Source: Closterium sp. Naga37s-1 (taxonomy: Eukaryota; Streptophyta; Zygnematophyceae; Desmidiales; Closteriaceae). From it: a DNA stretch of 64,000 nucleotides. Location: positions 370,001 through 434,000 of the forward strand of contig CANJKZ010000535.1 of NCBI GenBank assembly GCA_947471745.1, in the 5' to 3' direction. The notes under the pieces are model-generated. The model was not told the origin of the DNA, did no database searches, and saw nothing but the letters and a program-made list of their open reading frames with translations. Of the stretch, positions 12,601-23,585 are shown piece after piece. The position numbers and the translations under genes were made by a program. The stretch's first letter is position 1. Each line of letters opens with the position of its first letter.

Positions 12601-13404
12601 TTCAGATGATTCTGGTGGCGGGGGAAAGAGAGGCGTGCGACCAGGTGTTTGCGGGTCTGGAGAAGCACGGGGAACAGTGCTTCGTGGACCTCTCCCGCTC
12701 CTGTATCATCCTGCTCACACACTTTGGCGACGCCATCTCCGTCATCAAGAAGTCCCCCGAGCGCCTCTTCTCCTTCCTCGACATGTACGAGACAACGCTC
12801 GACCTCAAATCAACGGTACGTTTCAAGTCAACGCTAGTCAACGCTAGTCAATGGTGCTTGCCTATTTGGGAGTTCCCCCGAGCGCCTCTTCTCTCCGTCC
12901 TGTACATCTCCGAGACACCGCTCTACTTCAAGTCCACGGTACGTGCTGAATCAGCCAGCGCTAGTCGATGGTGCCTGCCTATCTGAGAGTTCCCCTGAGC
13001 GACCCATGTCCGAGACAACCCTCGACTTCAAGTCCACGGTACGTGCTGAATCAGCCAGCGCTAGTCGATGGTACCCCGAATACCTCTCCTCCCCTTCCTG
13101 TACATGTACGAAACAACGCTTGACCTCAAGTCTACGGTACGCGGTGACTCAATTCAACGATAGTTAACGCCCATGTGCCCCCCCTCCTCCCCTCTTCCTC
13201 CCCCCACCCACTCTTCCCCTCTCCCCCTTTCCCGCCCCGTCCTCTGTGACTAAAGGTGGATGAGCTGTATCGAGCAGAGGAGGGCAGGGCAGTTCGGGAC
13301 AATTACCAGGAACTGCTGACAATTTTGGGGCGGGCAGCCCGAGACACGTTTGAAAAGTTTGAGGACGCGGTGAAGGCACAGCCAACCGCAGAGGATCTGA
13401 GCGG

Positions 13405-13435
<31 letters not shown>

Positions 13436-16400
13436 GGCGGCATGGGCAGCATGGGTCAGCCCGGAAACGTCCCCCGTGCGGAAATGCTTCGGAACGGAGG
13501 GTTCCTCAACAAGCTAAAGAAGTAAGTGCCTTTTTTTCTAATCCTTTCTCTCCTGATCTCCTGAAACCAGTCCGCGCACTGCTTTCAGGTTGTCTCAACT
13601 GATGCTGGTTTTTCCGCACACCCACATCCTCCTTTTAAAAAAATTTCCCCCATCACGTCGTCCTCCCCGTTAATCCCCCTATATGCTGCTCAAGGCGGAT
13701 GAGCGCGGTGGGCAGGTACCAGGACGTGGCATCTTAATGCTGCTCTCTTATCCTCCCTTTTCTCTCATCCCCCTTTCGTCTCCTACTCACTTCTTCACCC
13801 TCCTCCTCTTTCCACGATGATGCTGAAGGCAGACGACACAATGAGCGAGGTGGGCGGGCAGCAGGATGTGGCAGCATCATGGTCGCAACTCATTACCCTT
13901 CACTTCCCCCCTTGCACCTGTCCTCTGCTCCCTCTGTTTCCCACCCCCTGCCTTCCCCAGGATGATGCTGAAAGCAGATGACAATATGAGCGAGGTGGGC
14001 GGGCAGCAGGATGTGGCAGCATCATGCCTCTCTCTTCCCCTCTTCCGCCCCCGCCCCCCTTCCCTCGTGCCCCCTTCACTCCCGCCCGTTCCTCTCTCTC
14101 CCCTTGCCCCCCTCCCCCCAAACCAGGATGATGCTGAAAGCAGATGACAATATGAGCGAGGTGGGCGGGCAGCAGGATGTGGCAGCATCATGCCTCTCTC
14201 TTCCCCTCTTCCGCCCCCGCCCCCCTTCCCTCGTGCCCCCTTCACTCCCGCCCGTTCCTCTCTCTCCCCTTGCCCCCCTTCCCCCAAACCAGGATGATGC
14301 TGAAAGCAGATGACAATATGAGCGAGGTGGGCGGGCAGCAGGACGTGGCAGCATCATGCATCTCTCTTCCCCCCTTCCGCCCCCGCGGCCCGCCCCCCTT
14401 CCCTCGTGCCCCTTCTCTCCCGCCCGTTCCTCTCTCTCGCCTTGCCCCCCTCTCCCCCGCCCAGGATGATGCTGAAAGCAGATGACAATATGAGCGAGGT
14501 GGGCGGGCAGCAGGACGTGGCAGCATCCAACGCCAGTGGGGACGTGCACCCCATCACCAGCTACGTTGTCAACTACCTGCTGCTGCTCTGTAACAGGTGG
14601 GGCTGGGTGCAGAGAGGTGGAGTGGGGCAGGGGCGGTGGTAGTAAGTGGTTCAGATCACGCCAGTGGGGACGTGCACCCCATCACCAGCTACGTTGTCAA
14701 CTACCTGCTGCTGCTCTGTAACAGGTGGGGATGGGTGCAGAGAGGTGGAGTGGGGCGGGGGCGGTGGTAGTAAGTGGTTCAAATCACGCCAGCGGGGACG
14801 TGCACCCCATCACCAGCTACGTTGTCAACTACCTGCTGCTGCTCTGCAACAGGTGGGGATGGGTGCAGAGAGGTGGAGTGGGGCGGGGGCGGTGGTAGTA
14901 AGTGGTTCAAATCACGCCAGTGGGGACGTGCACCCCATCACCAGCTACGTTGTCAACTACCTGCTGCTGCTCTGCAACAGGTGGGGATGGGTGCAGAGAG
15001 GTGGAGTGGGGCGGGGGCGGTGGTAGTAAGTGGTTCAAATCACGCCAGTGGGGACGTGCACCCCATCACCAGCTACGTTGTCAACTACCTGCTGCTGCTC
15101 TGCAACAGGTGGGGATGGGTGCAGAGAGGTGGAGTGGGGCAGGGGCGGTGGTAGTAAGTGGTTCAAATCACGCCAGTGGGGACGTGCACCCCATCACCAG
15201 CTACGTTGTCAACTACCTGCTGCTGCTCTGTAACAGGTGGGGCTGGGTGCAGAGAGGTGGAGTGGGGCAGGGGCGGTGGTAGTAAGTGGTTCAAATCACG
15301 CCAGTGGGGACGTGCACCCCATCACCAGCTACGTTGTCAACTACCTGCTGCTGCTCTGCAACAGGTGGGGATGGGTGCAGAGAGGTGGAGTGGGGCGGGG
15401 GCGGTGGTAGTAAGTGGTTCAAATCACGCCAGTGGGGACGTGCACCCCATCACCAGCTACGTTGTCAACTACCTGCTGCTGCTCTGCAACAGGTGGGGAT
15501 GGGTGCAGAGAGGTGGAGTGGGGCGGGGGCGGTGGTAGTAAGTGGTTCAAATCACGCCAGTGGGGACGTGCACCCCATCACCAGCTACGTTGTCAACTAC
15601 CTGCTGCTGCTCTGCAACAGGTGAGGATGGGTGCAGAGAGGTGGAATGGGGTGGAAATGGTAGTAGTAAATGGTTCAGTTCACTTCACAGGGGGACGTGA
15701 CGTGCACCCCATCACCAGCTACGTTGTCAACTACCTGCTGCTGCCCTGCAACAGGTGTGCGAGGTTCTTGCACATGTGGGCAGGTTCAGGGTGGTGTAGG
15801 TGAGATGATTGATATGATGGACTTCAAAGGACATGCATTTCACCCACCTACCCACCCACGCCCACCACACCCCCCAGCGACCTGCCATACTTCTCCATCC
15901 TGGAGGATGACCCGTAATCCTCTGCATCCCTTCACACCCATCCCCATCCCCAGCGACCTGCCATACTTCTCCATCCTGGAGTGCGTGTTTGAGGACATGG
16001 CCAACACCGGAAGGCAACGAGGCAAGCAGCTTCATCATCAATGACCCGTATTCCTCTGCATCCCTTCATACCCATCCCCACCCACGCCCACCCACTCAAA
16101 CACCCCCTCCCCCCAGCGACCTGCCGCACTTCTCCATCCTGGAGTGCGTGTTTGAGGACGTGGCCAACACTGGCAGCCAATGATTCAAGCAGCTTCACCA
16201 TCAATTACCCAAATTCCTCTGCATCTCTTTCCACCCATCCCCAACCACCCTTCCACCCAACCACCCATCTCCCCCCCCCTCCCCCCTTTCCCCCCCAGCG
16301 ACCTGCCGCACTTCTCCATCCTGGAGTGTGTGTTTGAGGACATGGCCAACACCGCCAACAAGTCAAGCAGCTTCACCATCATTTCGATCCTGGGTGCAAT

Positions 16401-18539
16401 CCGTGGCAACCCTTGCATCTAAGACCCATATTACTCTGCATCCTTTCCCACCCATCCCCACCCATCCCCCCCCCCCCCCCAGCGATCTGCCGTACTTCTC
16501 CATCCTGGAGTGCGTGTTTGAGGACATGGCCAACACTGGCAGGCAGCTCCTCCATCAATGACCCGTAATCCTCTGCATCCCTTCACACCCATCCCCACTC
16601 CCCAGCGACCTGCCGTACTTCTCCATCCTGGAGTGCGTGTTTGAGGACATGGCCAACACCGCCAACGAGTCCAGCAGCCTCACCATCACTGACCCGTACT
16701 CCTCTGCATCCCTTCCCATCGATCCCCACTCCCCCCCTCATCCCCCCCAGCGACCTGCCATACTTCTCCATCCTGGAGTGTGTGTTTGAGGACATGGCCA
16801 ACACCGCCAACGAGTCGGGCTCATCCATCATCACGCCGCGCGTGCAGGGCCGCCTCGCCTTCGCTGCTGCTCGCATCCTTGAGGCCCTCAAAGTCAACCT
16901 GCAGCACCGCGCTCTCATGCTGAGAGATGATGCGCTGGGGGAGCTGTTTCTTATGAACAACCTTGCCTACGTGCTCACCAAGATAGACGCGTAAGTATTG
17001 CCTCGCCTTCGCTGCTGCTCGCATCCTGGAGGCCCTCAAAGTGAACCTGCAGCACTGCGCGCTCATGCTCCGGGATGACGCTCTGGGGGAGCTGTTTCTC
17101 ATGAACAACCTCGCATATGTGCTCACCAAAATAGACGTGTGAGTGCCAAGGCTAGGCTTGTAGTGAATGGGTTTGCACAGTCCCACCCCACCGTCCCTTA
17201 ACCCACCGTCCCTTGTATGTTGACATTCAATGCATTCTCATGCGCTTTATATTTTCCCCTCTCCATTCCCCACCCTCTCGCTCCCTCCCTTCTCCTCCTC
17301 CCCGGTGCCCAACCTGCCCCACCCCCCTCTCCGCTTCCCTGTCACATCCTTCCCCTGTCCAATGCACACACACAGTGCGGATGCGGGCAGGTTGCTGGGA
17401 ACAGCATGGATAGGCAACTACGGGGCCATAGTGGACAGCCATCGCGACCGATTCATCAACTCCTCCCTCGCCAAGGTGTGTCCTGCTGGCTGGCATGCCT
17501 CGCTGGCTAGGGTGAGCCTTGCTTGCAGGACTTTTGTACTTTATTGAATACAAAGTTCCCGTTTCTCTTCACTCGTTCATAATCATCCCTTACTGTCTCC
17601 CAAACCCCCCACATCTGCCCATGAGCAGTTTGACCCTGTGTGGTCTGATGATCGCCTCGACACGGCCTCTCTCGTAAAAAGGTGTGTCTTGCCTCCCGAT
17701 GCTGCCCATTATAACCGTTTGGCAATATTCACAATGCGCCGAGCCTGTTTCCTGACCGTCAAATAAAGTTGAGTATGCGTCTCAGGACTACGCTTTACCC
17801 GAAGGTACGTGTGGGAGAACTCACCTCACCTTCATTGTGTCTCTTCCATCTCCTTCACACTTGAAAGGTTCACTCCTTTTTTTTCACACTCACCACGAAT
17901 CATCTCCTTCCTTCACACTCAACCACCACTGATCCCCCCGTTCCTGGTGGTCTGCCCTCCTGTCCTGTTTGAGGTTGATTTTGAGAATTCTCAAAATCAA
18001 CCACTGATCCCCCCGTTCCTGGTGGTCTGCCCTCCTGTCCTGCCATCACCTTTACAGGCTGAAGCTCTTTAACTACACGGTGGAGCAGATGAAGCAACGC
18101 TACATGGCATGGACCATTCCTAACCGGGAGCTGCGGGCGCACGTCAAGAAGATGACACTGAAACGACTGTTGGACAAATACAGAGACTTCATTGTTCGGC
18201 ACAGGTGGGTGATTGTTCATTGTTCGTTGCGCATCTGCTCATTGTTCAATGAAGGACAGGGTTTCCAGGGCCGTCAGAAGAATAGCAAATGTCATGTCAT
18301 CCCTCTTTCCTCCCCTCCCTGCACGAATGTGATTCAGAGCACGAGACTGAAAATCTTGTAGAGACAGAGTTTTGAGCGGCTGCGAAAATATTGACAGTAC
18401 CACCCCCCCTTTTCCTCTCCTCCGCTGCAGGAACGTGATTCAAAGCCATCGGACTCTGGACGTGAGAGTGTTCACATGTGAAGAGATCGAGCAAATGCTG
18501 TTGCCTTGCTTTGATACGGGGCCTTCTAGAGTCAAATAA
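6632..18539 (+). CDS. EXO70A1: EXO70A1-like exocyst subunit
   Basis: Exocyst subunit that tethers secretory vesicles to the plasma membrane. Twelve exons join in phase to 607 residues: 6632-6703, 6854-7041, 7369-7536, 8230-8368, 12606-12815, 13256-13521, 14465-14596, 16751-16990, 17376-17475, 17629-17681, 18058-18204, 18431-18539. Family landmarks in order: SYYAYLEAIDRLHGAVRFIE, PPEMVEAAAIPKLHAMAQRL, RLEEKMRRWSEHM, MILVAGEREACDQVFAGLEK, FGDAISVIKKSPERLFSFLD, VHPITSYVVNYLLLL, LGELFLMNNLAYVLTKIDA, KLFNYTVEQMKQRYMAWTIP and a C-terminal FTCEEIEQMLLP. Arabidopsis EXO70A1 is about 640 residues. The N-terminal coiled-coil part looks short here, so an exon near 6.6-6.85 kb may be missing. Exon 6 contains a Gly-Met repeat (GGM)n. 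The stop overlaps an AATAAA (18535-18540). Introns hold large arrays built from the neighbouring exon edges. Confidence 0.92.
7971..8046 (+). pseudogene. Decayed upstream copy of EXO70 exon 4
   Basis: The 3' splice site plus first ~55 nt of exon 4 (8230) are repeated here with changes: MQEAALKRSFHRMGVQQVT followed by a TAG, against MREAALKRNFQRLGVQQVT in the real exon. It has no donor of its own. Confidence 0.75.
8356..12295 (+). repeat. 32-bp minisatellite made of an exon end plus 5' splice site
   Basis: About 120 tandem copies of a 32-bp unit fill the intron after EXO70 exon 4. The first unit is the exon-4 end itself, CATGCACATCGGG, followed by the donor GTATGTGAGAGGG. Each further unit repeats both, so every copy carries a plausible donor (GGG/GTATGT). 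Variants differ mainly at GGGAGGGTGGACGC versus GGGATGGGGGACAC. Some units carry an extra 8 bp (GATGTCCC or GATGGCCC). Regular units end near 12170 and degenerate to about 12295. Because 32 is not a multiple of 3 and the unit lacks stops, long open frames run through on both strands; I do not regard them as genes. Confidence 0.97.
12816..13140 (+). repeat. Donor-side copies of EXO70 exon 5
   Basis: The exon-5 end (coding SPERLF...TTLDLKST) and its donor ACG/GTACGT recur three more times, ending at about 12938, 13038 and 13136, increasingly degenerate. Spacing is roughly 100-120 bp. None has an intact acceptor. Confidence 0.8.
13682..14464 (+). repeat. Acceptor-side array of EXO70 exon 7
   Basis: Five copies of polypyrimidine tract + AG + first ~75 nt of exon 7 precede the real exon at 14465. 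Exon-like starts lie at about 13682, 13815, 13961, 14127 and 14293; the last three have a 166-bp period. Each reads MMLKADDNMSEVGGQQDVAAS and then falls into C/T-rich intron sequence (GCATCATGCCTCTC) instead of continuing. Confidence 0.92.
14597..15760 (+). repeat. Donor-side array of EXO70 exon 7 (128-bp unit)
   Basis: Nine copies of the last ~65 nt of exon 7 (ASGDVHPITSYVVNYLLLLC) plus donor CAG/GTGGGG plus 60 nt of intron follow the real exon. Donors recur exactly every 128 bp at 14724, 14852, 14980, 15108, 15236, 15364, 15492 and 15620, with a diverged last copy at 15754. None of these copies has the exon's own acceptor. Confidence 0.95.
15878..16750 (+). repeat. Acceptor-side array of EXO70 exon 8
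   Basis: Six copies of the 3' splice site plus first ~60 nt of exon 8 (SDLPYFSILECVFEDMANT) start at 15878, 15954, 16117, 16299, 16483 and 16606, before the complete exon at 16751. Each then diverges into TGACCCGTA...CTCTGCATCCC intron sequence. Confidence 0.92.
16991..17145 (+). repeat. Donor-side copy of EXO70 exon 8
   Basis: One copy of the last ~135 nt of exon 8 (AAARILEALKVNLQH...ELFLMNNLAYVLTKID) with a GTGAGT donor follows immediately after the real donor at 16991. Confidence 0.85.
17926..18042. repeat. Perfect 42-bp direct repeats flanking a palindrome
   Basis: Two identical 42-bp copies (17926-17967 and 18001-18042, beginning CCACTGATCCCCCCG) flank a 33-bp insert. The insert contains nearly all of a perfect 30-bp palindrome centred at 17987/17988 (core TTTTGAGAATTCTCAAAA). 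It lies in the polypyrimidine region just before EXO70 exon 11. Confidence 0.95.
18317..18365 (+). pseudogene. Decayed acceptor-side copy of EXO70 exon 12
   Basis: CCTGCACGAATGTGATTCAG here parallels CGCTGCAGGAACGTGATTCA at the real exon (18431). The acceptor AG is lost. Confidence 0.6.
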
Positions 18540-19547
18540 AACAAGACCGCCACGGCAGGTTACGACACGTCAGGGTTCAAGTAGGAAAAGCATAGCTTGC
18601 TATAACTAGTTTGCGAGTTCACTGCCTAGCACTAATATCTTGGTGATTGGCAGGCTTTCAGAAAGACCCCAAGTCCCAACACCCCGTGGTTGGACGGGGT
18701 GGGGTGTTCTTACTTATCAACCGACAATTTCCAAATGCTGGTAACAAATGGTGCTGTAGTCACCTGTCTGAGCAGGTTTGTAGCCATTCCCTAGATCCCT
18801 AGGATAGTGTGGTCTTTATTTAGGTGGGTACCAGCAGGGAGCTGTGGTGTTCTAATCTCAGCTCTTTTTTCAGGTAATTTGATGACTAAACAGCTATCTA
18901 TGGTACAACAAAACAAACTTTCACTACCCATGCTACGATACATTACTACTGGTACTCCTAGAACCTACACTACACTGTAATAGCATACCAGAGTGCTTAC
19001 AGTGAAACGTATACCATGTGGAGGCTGTCATGAAACTTCCAAGTAAACGCTCTGTTCTTCATCTGCACATCCCCCTGAAAGCGTGCCCAAGTGCCTTCCA
19101 CCCAACCAGTGCAAGGGTCGCAAGACGCGGCCGTTTGCACGCAGCAGGGCAGGCGGAGACAATCACTAGACGGGCGCACACGAGGTGAAGCAGAAGCACT
19201 TTGAGGCGCACACGAGGTGAAGCACTTCCACCCTATATCGAGGCATGGTATGGTAAACAGTAGTAACTCACGATCTTGACTTGAGGCGGCAGGTCAAATG
19301 CCTCTCCTGCTACAGATGCCACAGATGCCACATTCGTGATGCTACAGATGCTTCCCGCATGCTGCTACAGAAGTCGAGTACCCTGCAGCTACAGGGGCTG
19401 CCTCCTCTTCATCACACTGCTCCTGCTGCTGCTACAAAGAAACTCGCTCTTCACTCCCAGCTCAGATTCTTGCTGACTGTGAGTAACTCAGAGGCACCCC
19501 TTCGCAGGAAAAAAAAGCAGTAGCCTTTCAATCTTTGTGTCACCTCT
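18540..19547. other. Intergenic, convergent gene ends
   Basis: This lies between the ends of EXO70 (+) and the unknown membrane protein (-). No gene was seen. A short duplication (GCGCACACGAGGTGAAGCA, about 19169 and 19206) has a half palindrome TTTGAGGCGC at its junction. TGCTACAG-type octamers recur at 19310-19440. Confidence 0.4.
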
Positions 19548-22500
19548 TCACACCTCCCTTAACCTTTCCAGCAGCTCCGAATCCTGGCTGTCACTCAGAA
19601 GAACAGACAGCGGCCCCGAGCCTCCACCATCCATGAGGCACGACGAGGAAGCTGCCAACCCATCCGCTACTGCCCCTACCGAGCCTCCGCCGCCGAAGCT
19701 ACTGACCAGCGTCGGTTCTCTGAACCCTCCCGAACCTGCTCCCTCCATCGCAGAGTAATCCAGCAACCCCTGATGGGACATTAACTCCTGCTCCTCCTTT
19801 ACCCCCAAATTTTCAGGGAAAGAAGTGATTCCGCCCAGAGACGCGCCTCCCCCAGACATACCCCCAGCCACCCCGTCAAAACCAACCACCCCAGGTAACC
19901 CTCCCCCCAGGCTCCCCCCAACACCCTTCCCCCCGCCACCATCCATCTCCGCCTGCATATTAGACGCCTCGTTATAGCTATAAGTCTGCAGCAGCTGCTC
20001 GTTCTCATCAGTCAAAAGCGAGTACAGCCCGTCCCAGTCCTCCCCCTCACTGTCCTCCCCATCCTCCACCGCAGCTCTTAAAGCCACCTTTCTCCGCATC
20101 TCCTCAAACACTGACCGCTCCACACACGCCTGCTTGTCCCCCACCAGCCAAAGGGACCGCTGGGGGAAGAAGATCTCCCGGGCGGCACGGAAACGCGAGA
20201 GTGAGGGGCAGTCAGATAGGACAAGAAGCTCCACTGGGTCGCCGCGGCTCAGGCGCACACTCTTGTGAGGCGGCACCACTTCCATCTGCATGGCAAGAAT
20301 GGGGTGGATGGGGAGAGAGAAGGTGGGGGAGGGAGAGAGGGGGACAGGGATGGATGGATAGAAATAGCGGAGATATAGAAATAGCGGAGATAGAGCAAAC
20401 ACGAGTACAGGAGCCGTCCGTAAGCTAAAAAACGCGGTGGCTACTAAGCAGCTGGTCTTGGAATCGAGGTGGATAAACATATTATTCCCAAGTAGCCGCT
20501 AATGCGAATACGCAACTGACCTCCAGGGTAGTGCGGCTGTGGTCGCCAATCAGCACGCGCCACCTGGTCTGCCTCCCCACACGCACCACCTGCAAGTCCA
20601 GCAGCCGCGCCTTCCACAACCCTGATGATTGGAGGGAAACCGGAGGGCAGAGAGAGAAAGACCAAAGACAGAATTCGCATTAGAGCGTGAGAGGAACACG
20701 AGACCAGCAGCCGCGCCTTCCACAACCCTGATGATTGGAGGGAAAACGGAGGGCAGAGAGAGAAAGACCAAAGACAGAATTCGCATTAGAGCGTGAGAGG
20801 AACACGAGACCAGCAGCCGCGCCTTCCACAACCCTGATGATTGGAGGGAAACCGGAGGGCAGAGAGAGAAAGACCAAAGACAGAATTCGCATTAGAGCGT
20901 GAGAGGAACACGAGACCAGCAGCCGCGCCTTCCACAACCCTGATGATTGGAGGGAAACCGGAGGGCAGAGAGAGAAAGACCAAAGACAGAATTCGCATTA
21001 GAGCGTGAGAGGAACACGAGACCAGCAGCCGCGCCTTCCACAACCCTGATGATTGGAGGGAAACCGGAGGGCAGAGAGAGAAAGACCAAAGACAGAATTC
21101 GCATTAGAGCGTGAGAGGAACACGAGACCAGCAGCCGCGCCTTCCACAACCCTGATGATTGGAGGGAAACAGGAGGGCAGAGAGAGAAAGACCAAAGACA
21201 GAATTCGCATTAGAGCGTGAGAGGAACACGAGACCAGCAGCCGCGCCTTCCACAACCCTGACGAAACGACGGAATGAGAAGAGGGAGTGAGAGAGAATGG
21301 GAAAGAGGAAATGAGAAAGAGTGAGTCAGAGTGCGAGAGAATGGACGCAGCAAGAACGGTAAAAGAAGGCGGAATTTGAAAGACGGAGAGGAGGAAAAGA
21401 GGACACTTCAGCATTATCAATCTCCATTTCCCTTCCCACCCTTCCCCCCATTGCCCCACCCACTTCCCCCTCCTCCCCCATTGCACTCACCAGCATGTCT
21501 GTACCGAACGCGCATCGCTAGGTTCTTCGCCACAGCGCGCCAGATCGGCCACCAGGCCCAGTAGAACGCGGCAGTCACGGCAGCGATCACGCTCACACTG
21601 TACAGCGCCACGGCCAGACCCATCGACACCACGAACCGCCTCACCCACGCCGCCGGGCCGCCCAGCATCTGCAGCACCTGCGGCCCGGATCCCGCCAGCG
21701 GCACCAGCAGCGCCAGCGCGCCGTCCGCCAGCGCGTGCACGGCCGGCAGGCGCCGCGGCCGGCCGGCGGAGCGGCCGGCAGGCTGGAGCTCTTGCGGGAG
21801 AGCGGGGGAAAGGGCGGGCGGAGCCTTGCGCTCGGGCAAGGGGGCGAAGTGAGGGGCTTGGCGAGCGGGAGAAGGGGGGAGCGTGGGCGTGGGGGAGGTG
21901 GGGCGCGCGGGGAGGGATTGCGGCGCAACGAGATCGGGACTGCGAAGGTGCGCCGGGGGAGCGGAGGGTGCGGACGAGGCGGAGCGGGTTCGGGAAGCGG
22001 AACGGGAATACGCGGGGAGTCTGCGCGAGGGAGGCTTGGCGGTGGCGGGAATCGGGTTAACAGCAGCGGGCTTGGCACCAATAGCCGACAGTATAGAGTC
22101 ATTAAGTGACTGCTTAAACGCAACTGTGGACGATAAAGGGGCTGCTTGTACCGAGGACGTTGTGGGTGGCGCAGATCCGGTTGCGATTGGCGCAGGTTCG
22201 GCCGCGGAAGGGGTAGAGGGGGCTGCGGGCGGCGCAGCCGCGGTCTTCAGGAAGGGGGCGAACGCGGGGGCGGCGACCCGACGCCTCGGTCGCGCGGACG
22301 ACGCGGGCGCAACAAACCCTCCCCCGGGCGCGGAGAACGAAGCGCAAAACCCTTCGCGCACGTGGAACAGCGGAAGGGTCACTGCGCCAGGGTTTAACAG
22401 CCCCCGAGCCGAACCTTTACCGCGGAACATTTCCGGCTGTGCGCGTGCTGACGTGGCAGAGGCCGACAAAGGAAGATGCTCGGAAACCCCCAAGGGCTTT

Positions 22501-23585
22501 CGTAAGTGCACAGCAGAGTCGGAGTGTCTTGGAGAAACAGAAAACGTTGGCAGAGCTGACGGAGTCGGCAAACCGCTTAGCGAACCGGCTAACGAACCGG
22601 CCAGCAGGTTGGAATGTGTACCGTTGGTCAAGACGGACGTGCTCGGAGCACCACGTGGCAAGCCCTCCTCGGCAAAATCTGGGAACCGCTGCCGTGCCGA
22701 CACGGCACCCCCGCCGCCACCGCCACCGCCGCCGTCACCGTCAACATCGAAGCGATCCATCAATAGCGCGGCGGGCCCCATCGTGCCGCTCTCCGCCATC
22801 GCCTCCGCGAGCTCAGCGCCGGCCGCCGTCATTTCTGCCGTCTCTGCCGTTTTCTCCAGTCCCAAGACCCTACTGTCGCGTCCGCTGCTCCCGTTGTTTC
22901 CGCTGCTTCTGCGCCCTAGCGTGGCGGTCACTCCGCGGGCAAAGGTAGGCGAATCTCCGTCGTCCCAATCCCCATCCCGGCTTTCCGCTTCCCATATGGC
23001 CTCAAATTCCCCGAATCGGCCGCCGCCTGATGCTGACGTGGAGACGGACCGGGAAAAGGAACACCTCCGCCTTCCTGGAGTCATCGCTTCGTTCGCGAAT
23101 ACTAATCTTTCCCCATAAAAATCAGAGTGGACGCAAGGGGTAGTTGCCGATGGGCTCGGCGTGAGTGACGCCGGTCGGGAGGCTGCATCAGTAGACCACC
23201 GCCGGCCTTTGTAGTTAATGCTCGAGCCTGAATGGAAACTGTTCGAACGGGTGAAAGTTGCTTCGCCAACTTCGCGAGCCTTTTCGCGACTGGAGAAGCC
23301 GAAAGGAGTCCGCGGGGAGACGAGGGAGGAGGGCGAGGACGGAACGGAAGCGGTAGCGGGGGAGTGATGGGAGTGATGAGGGCACGAGAGGCTGCTGTGA
23401 GCGTAGGAGCACGCGCAGAGGTTTCCCGGCGACGCCATGATGGTTACGGTTCGGGAGCGATTGCGGTATGGGAACTCCGAAGCGCCGCTGCAGGTCCGGC
23501 TAAGCCGAGCTGAAGGTGGATGATTTACCACATGCTTGGCTGATCGCGCAGTCGAGTCGATTTTCAGTAGCCCTTTGATCTTCAT
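19548..23585 (-). CDS. Membrane protein of unknown function, plant-type
   Basis: Three exons on the minus strand: 23585-21491, 20621-20521 and 20285-19548, joining in phase to 977 residues from the first ATG, or 928 from the ATG at 23438 (MASPGNLCACSYAH). I do not recognise a named family. Residues ~1-640 are low-complexity Ser/Pro/Ala-rich. Then comes a hydrophobic stretch (VVSMGLAVALYSVSVIAAVT, FYWAWW) that should span a membrane, followed by AMRVRYRHAGLWKARLLDLQ, VVRVGRQTRWRVLIGDHSRT, a basic/hydrophobic block (KSVRLSRGDPVELLVLSD) and an acidic/Gly-rich tail. The ordered part from the membrane segment to WLVGDKQACVERSVF resembles an uncharacterised plant-conserved module. Splice borders: RYRHAG/GTGAGT, CATCAG/GG and GAG/GTCAGT. 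Confidence 0.75.
20622..21260 (-). repeat. 106-bp acceptor-side array in the unknown membrane-protein gene
   Basis: On the minus strand, six copies of acceptor (CATCAG) plus the first ~24 nt of exon 2 (GGTTGTGGAAGGCGCGGCTG) precede the real exon at 20621. Exon-like starts lie at 21257, 21151, 21045, 20939, 20833 and 20727, exactly 106 bp apart. Each copy then diverges (GCTGGTCTCGTG versus GCTGGACTTGCAG in the real exon). Confidence 0.95.

Noticed and set aside
21641..23118. Plus-strand open frames opposite the unknown membrane protein
   Set aside because: They are shadows of the GC-rich minus-strand exon. The minus strand has the membrane segment, intact splice phases and continuity with exons 2 and 3.
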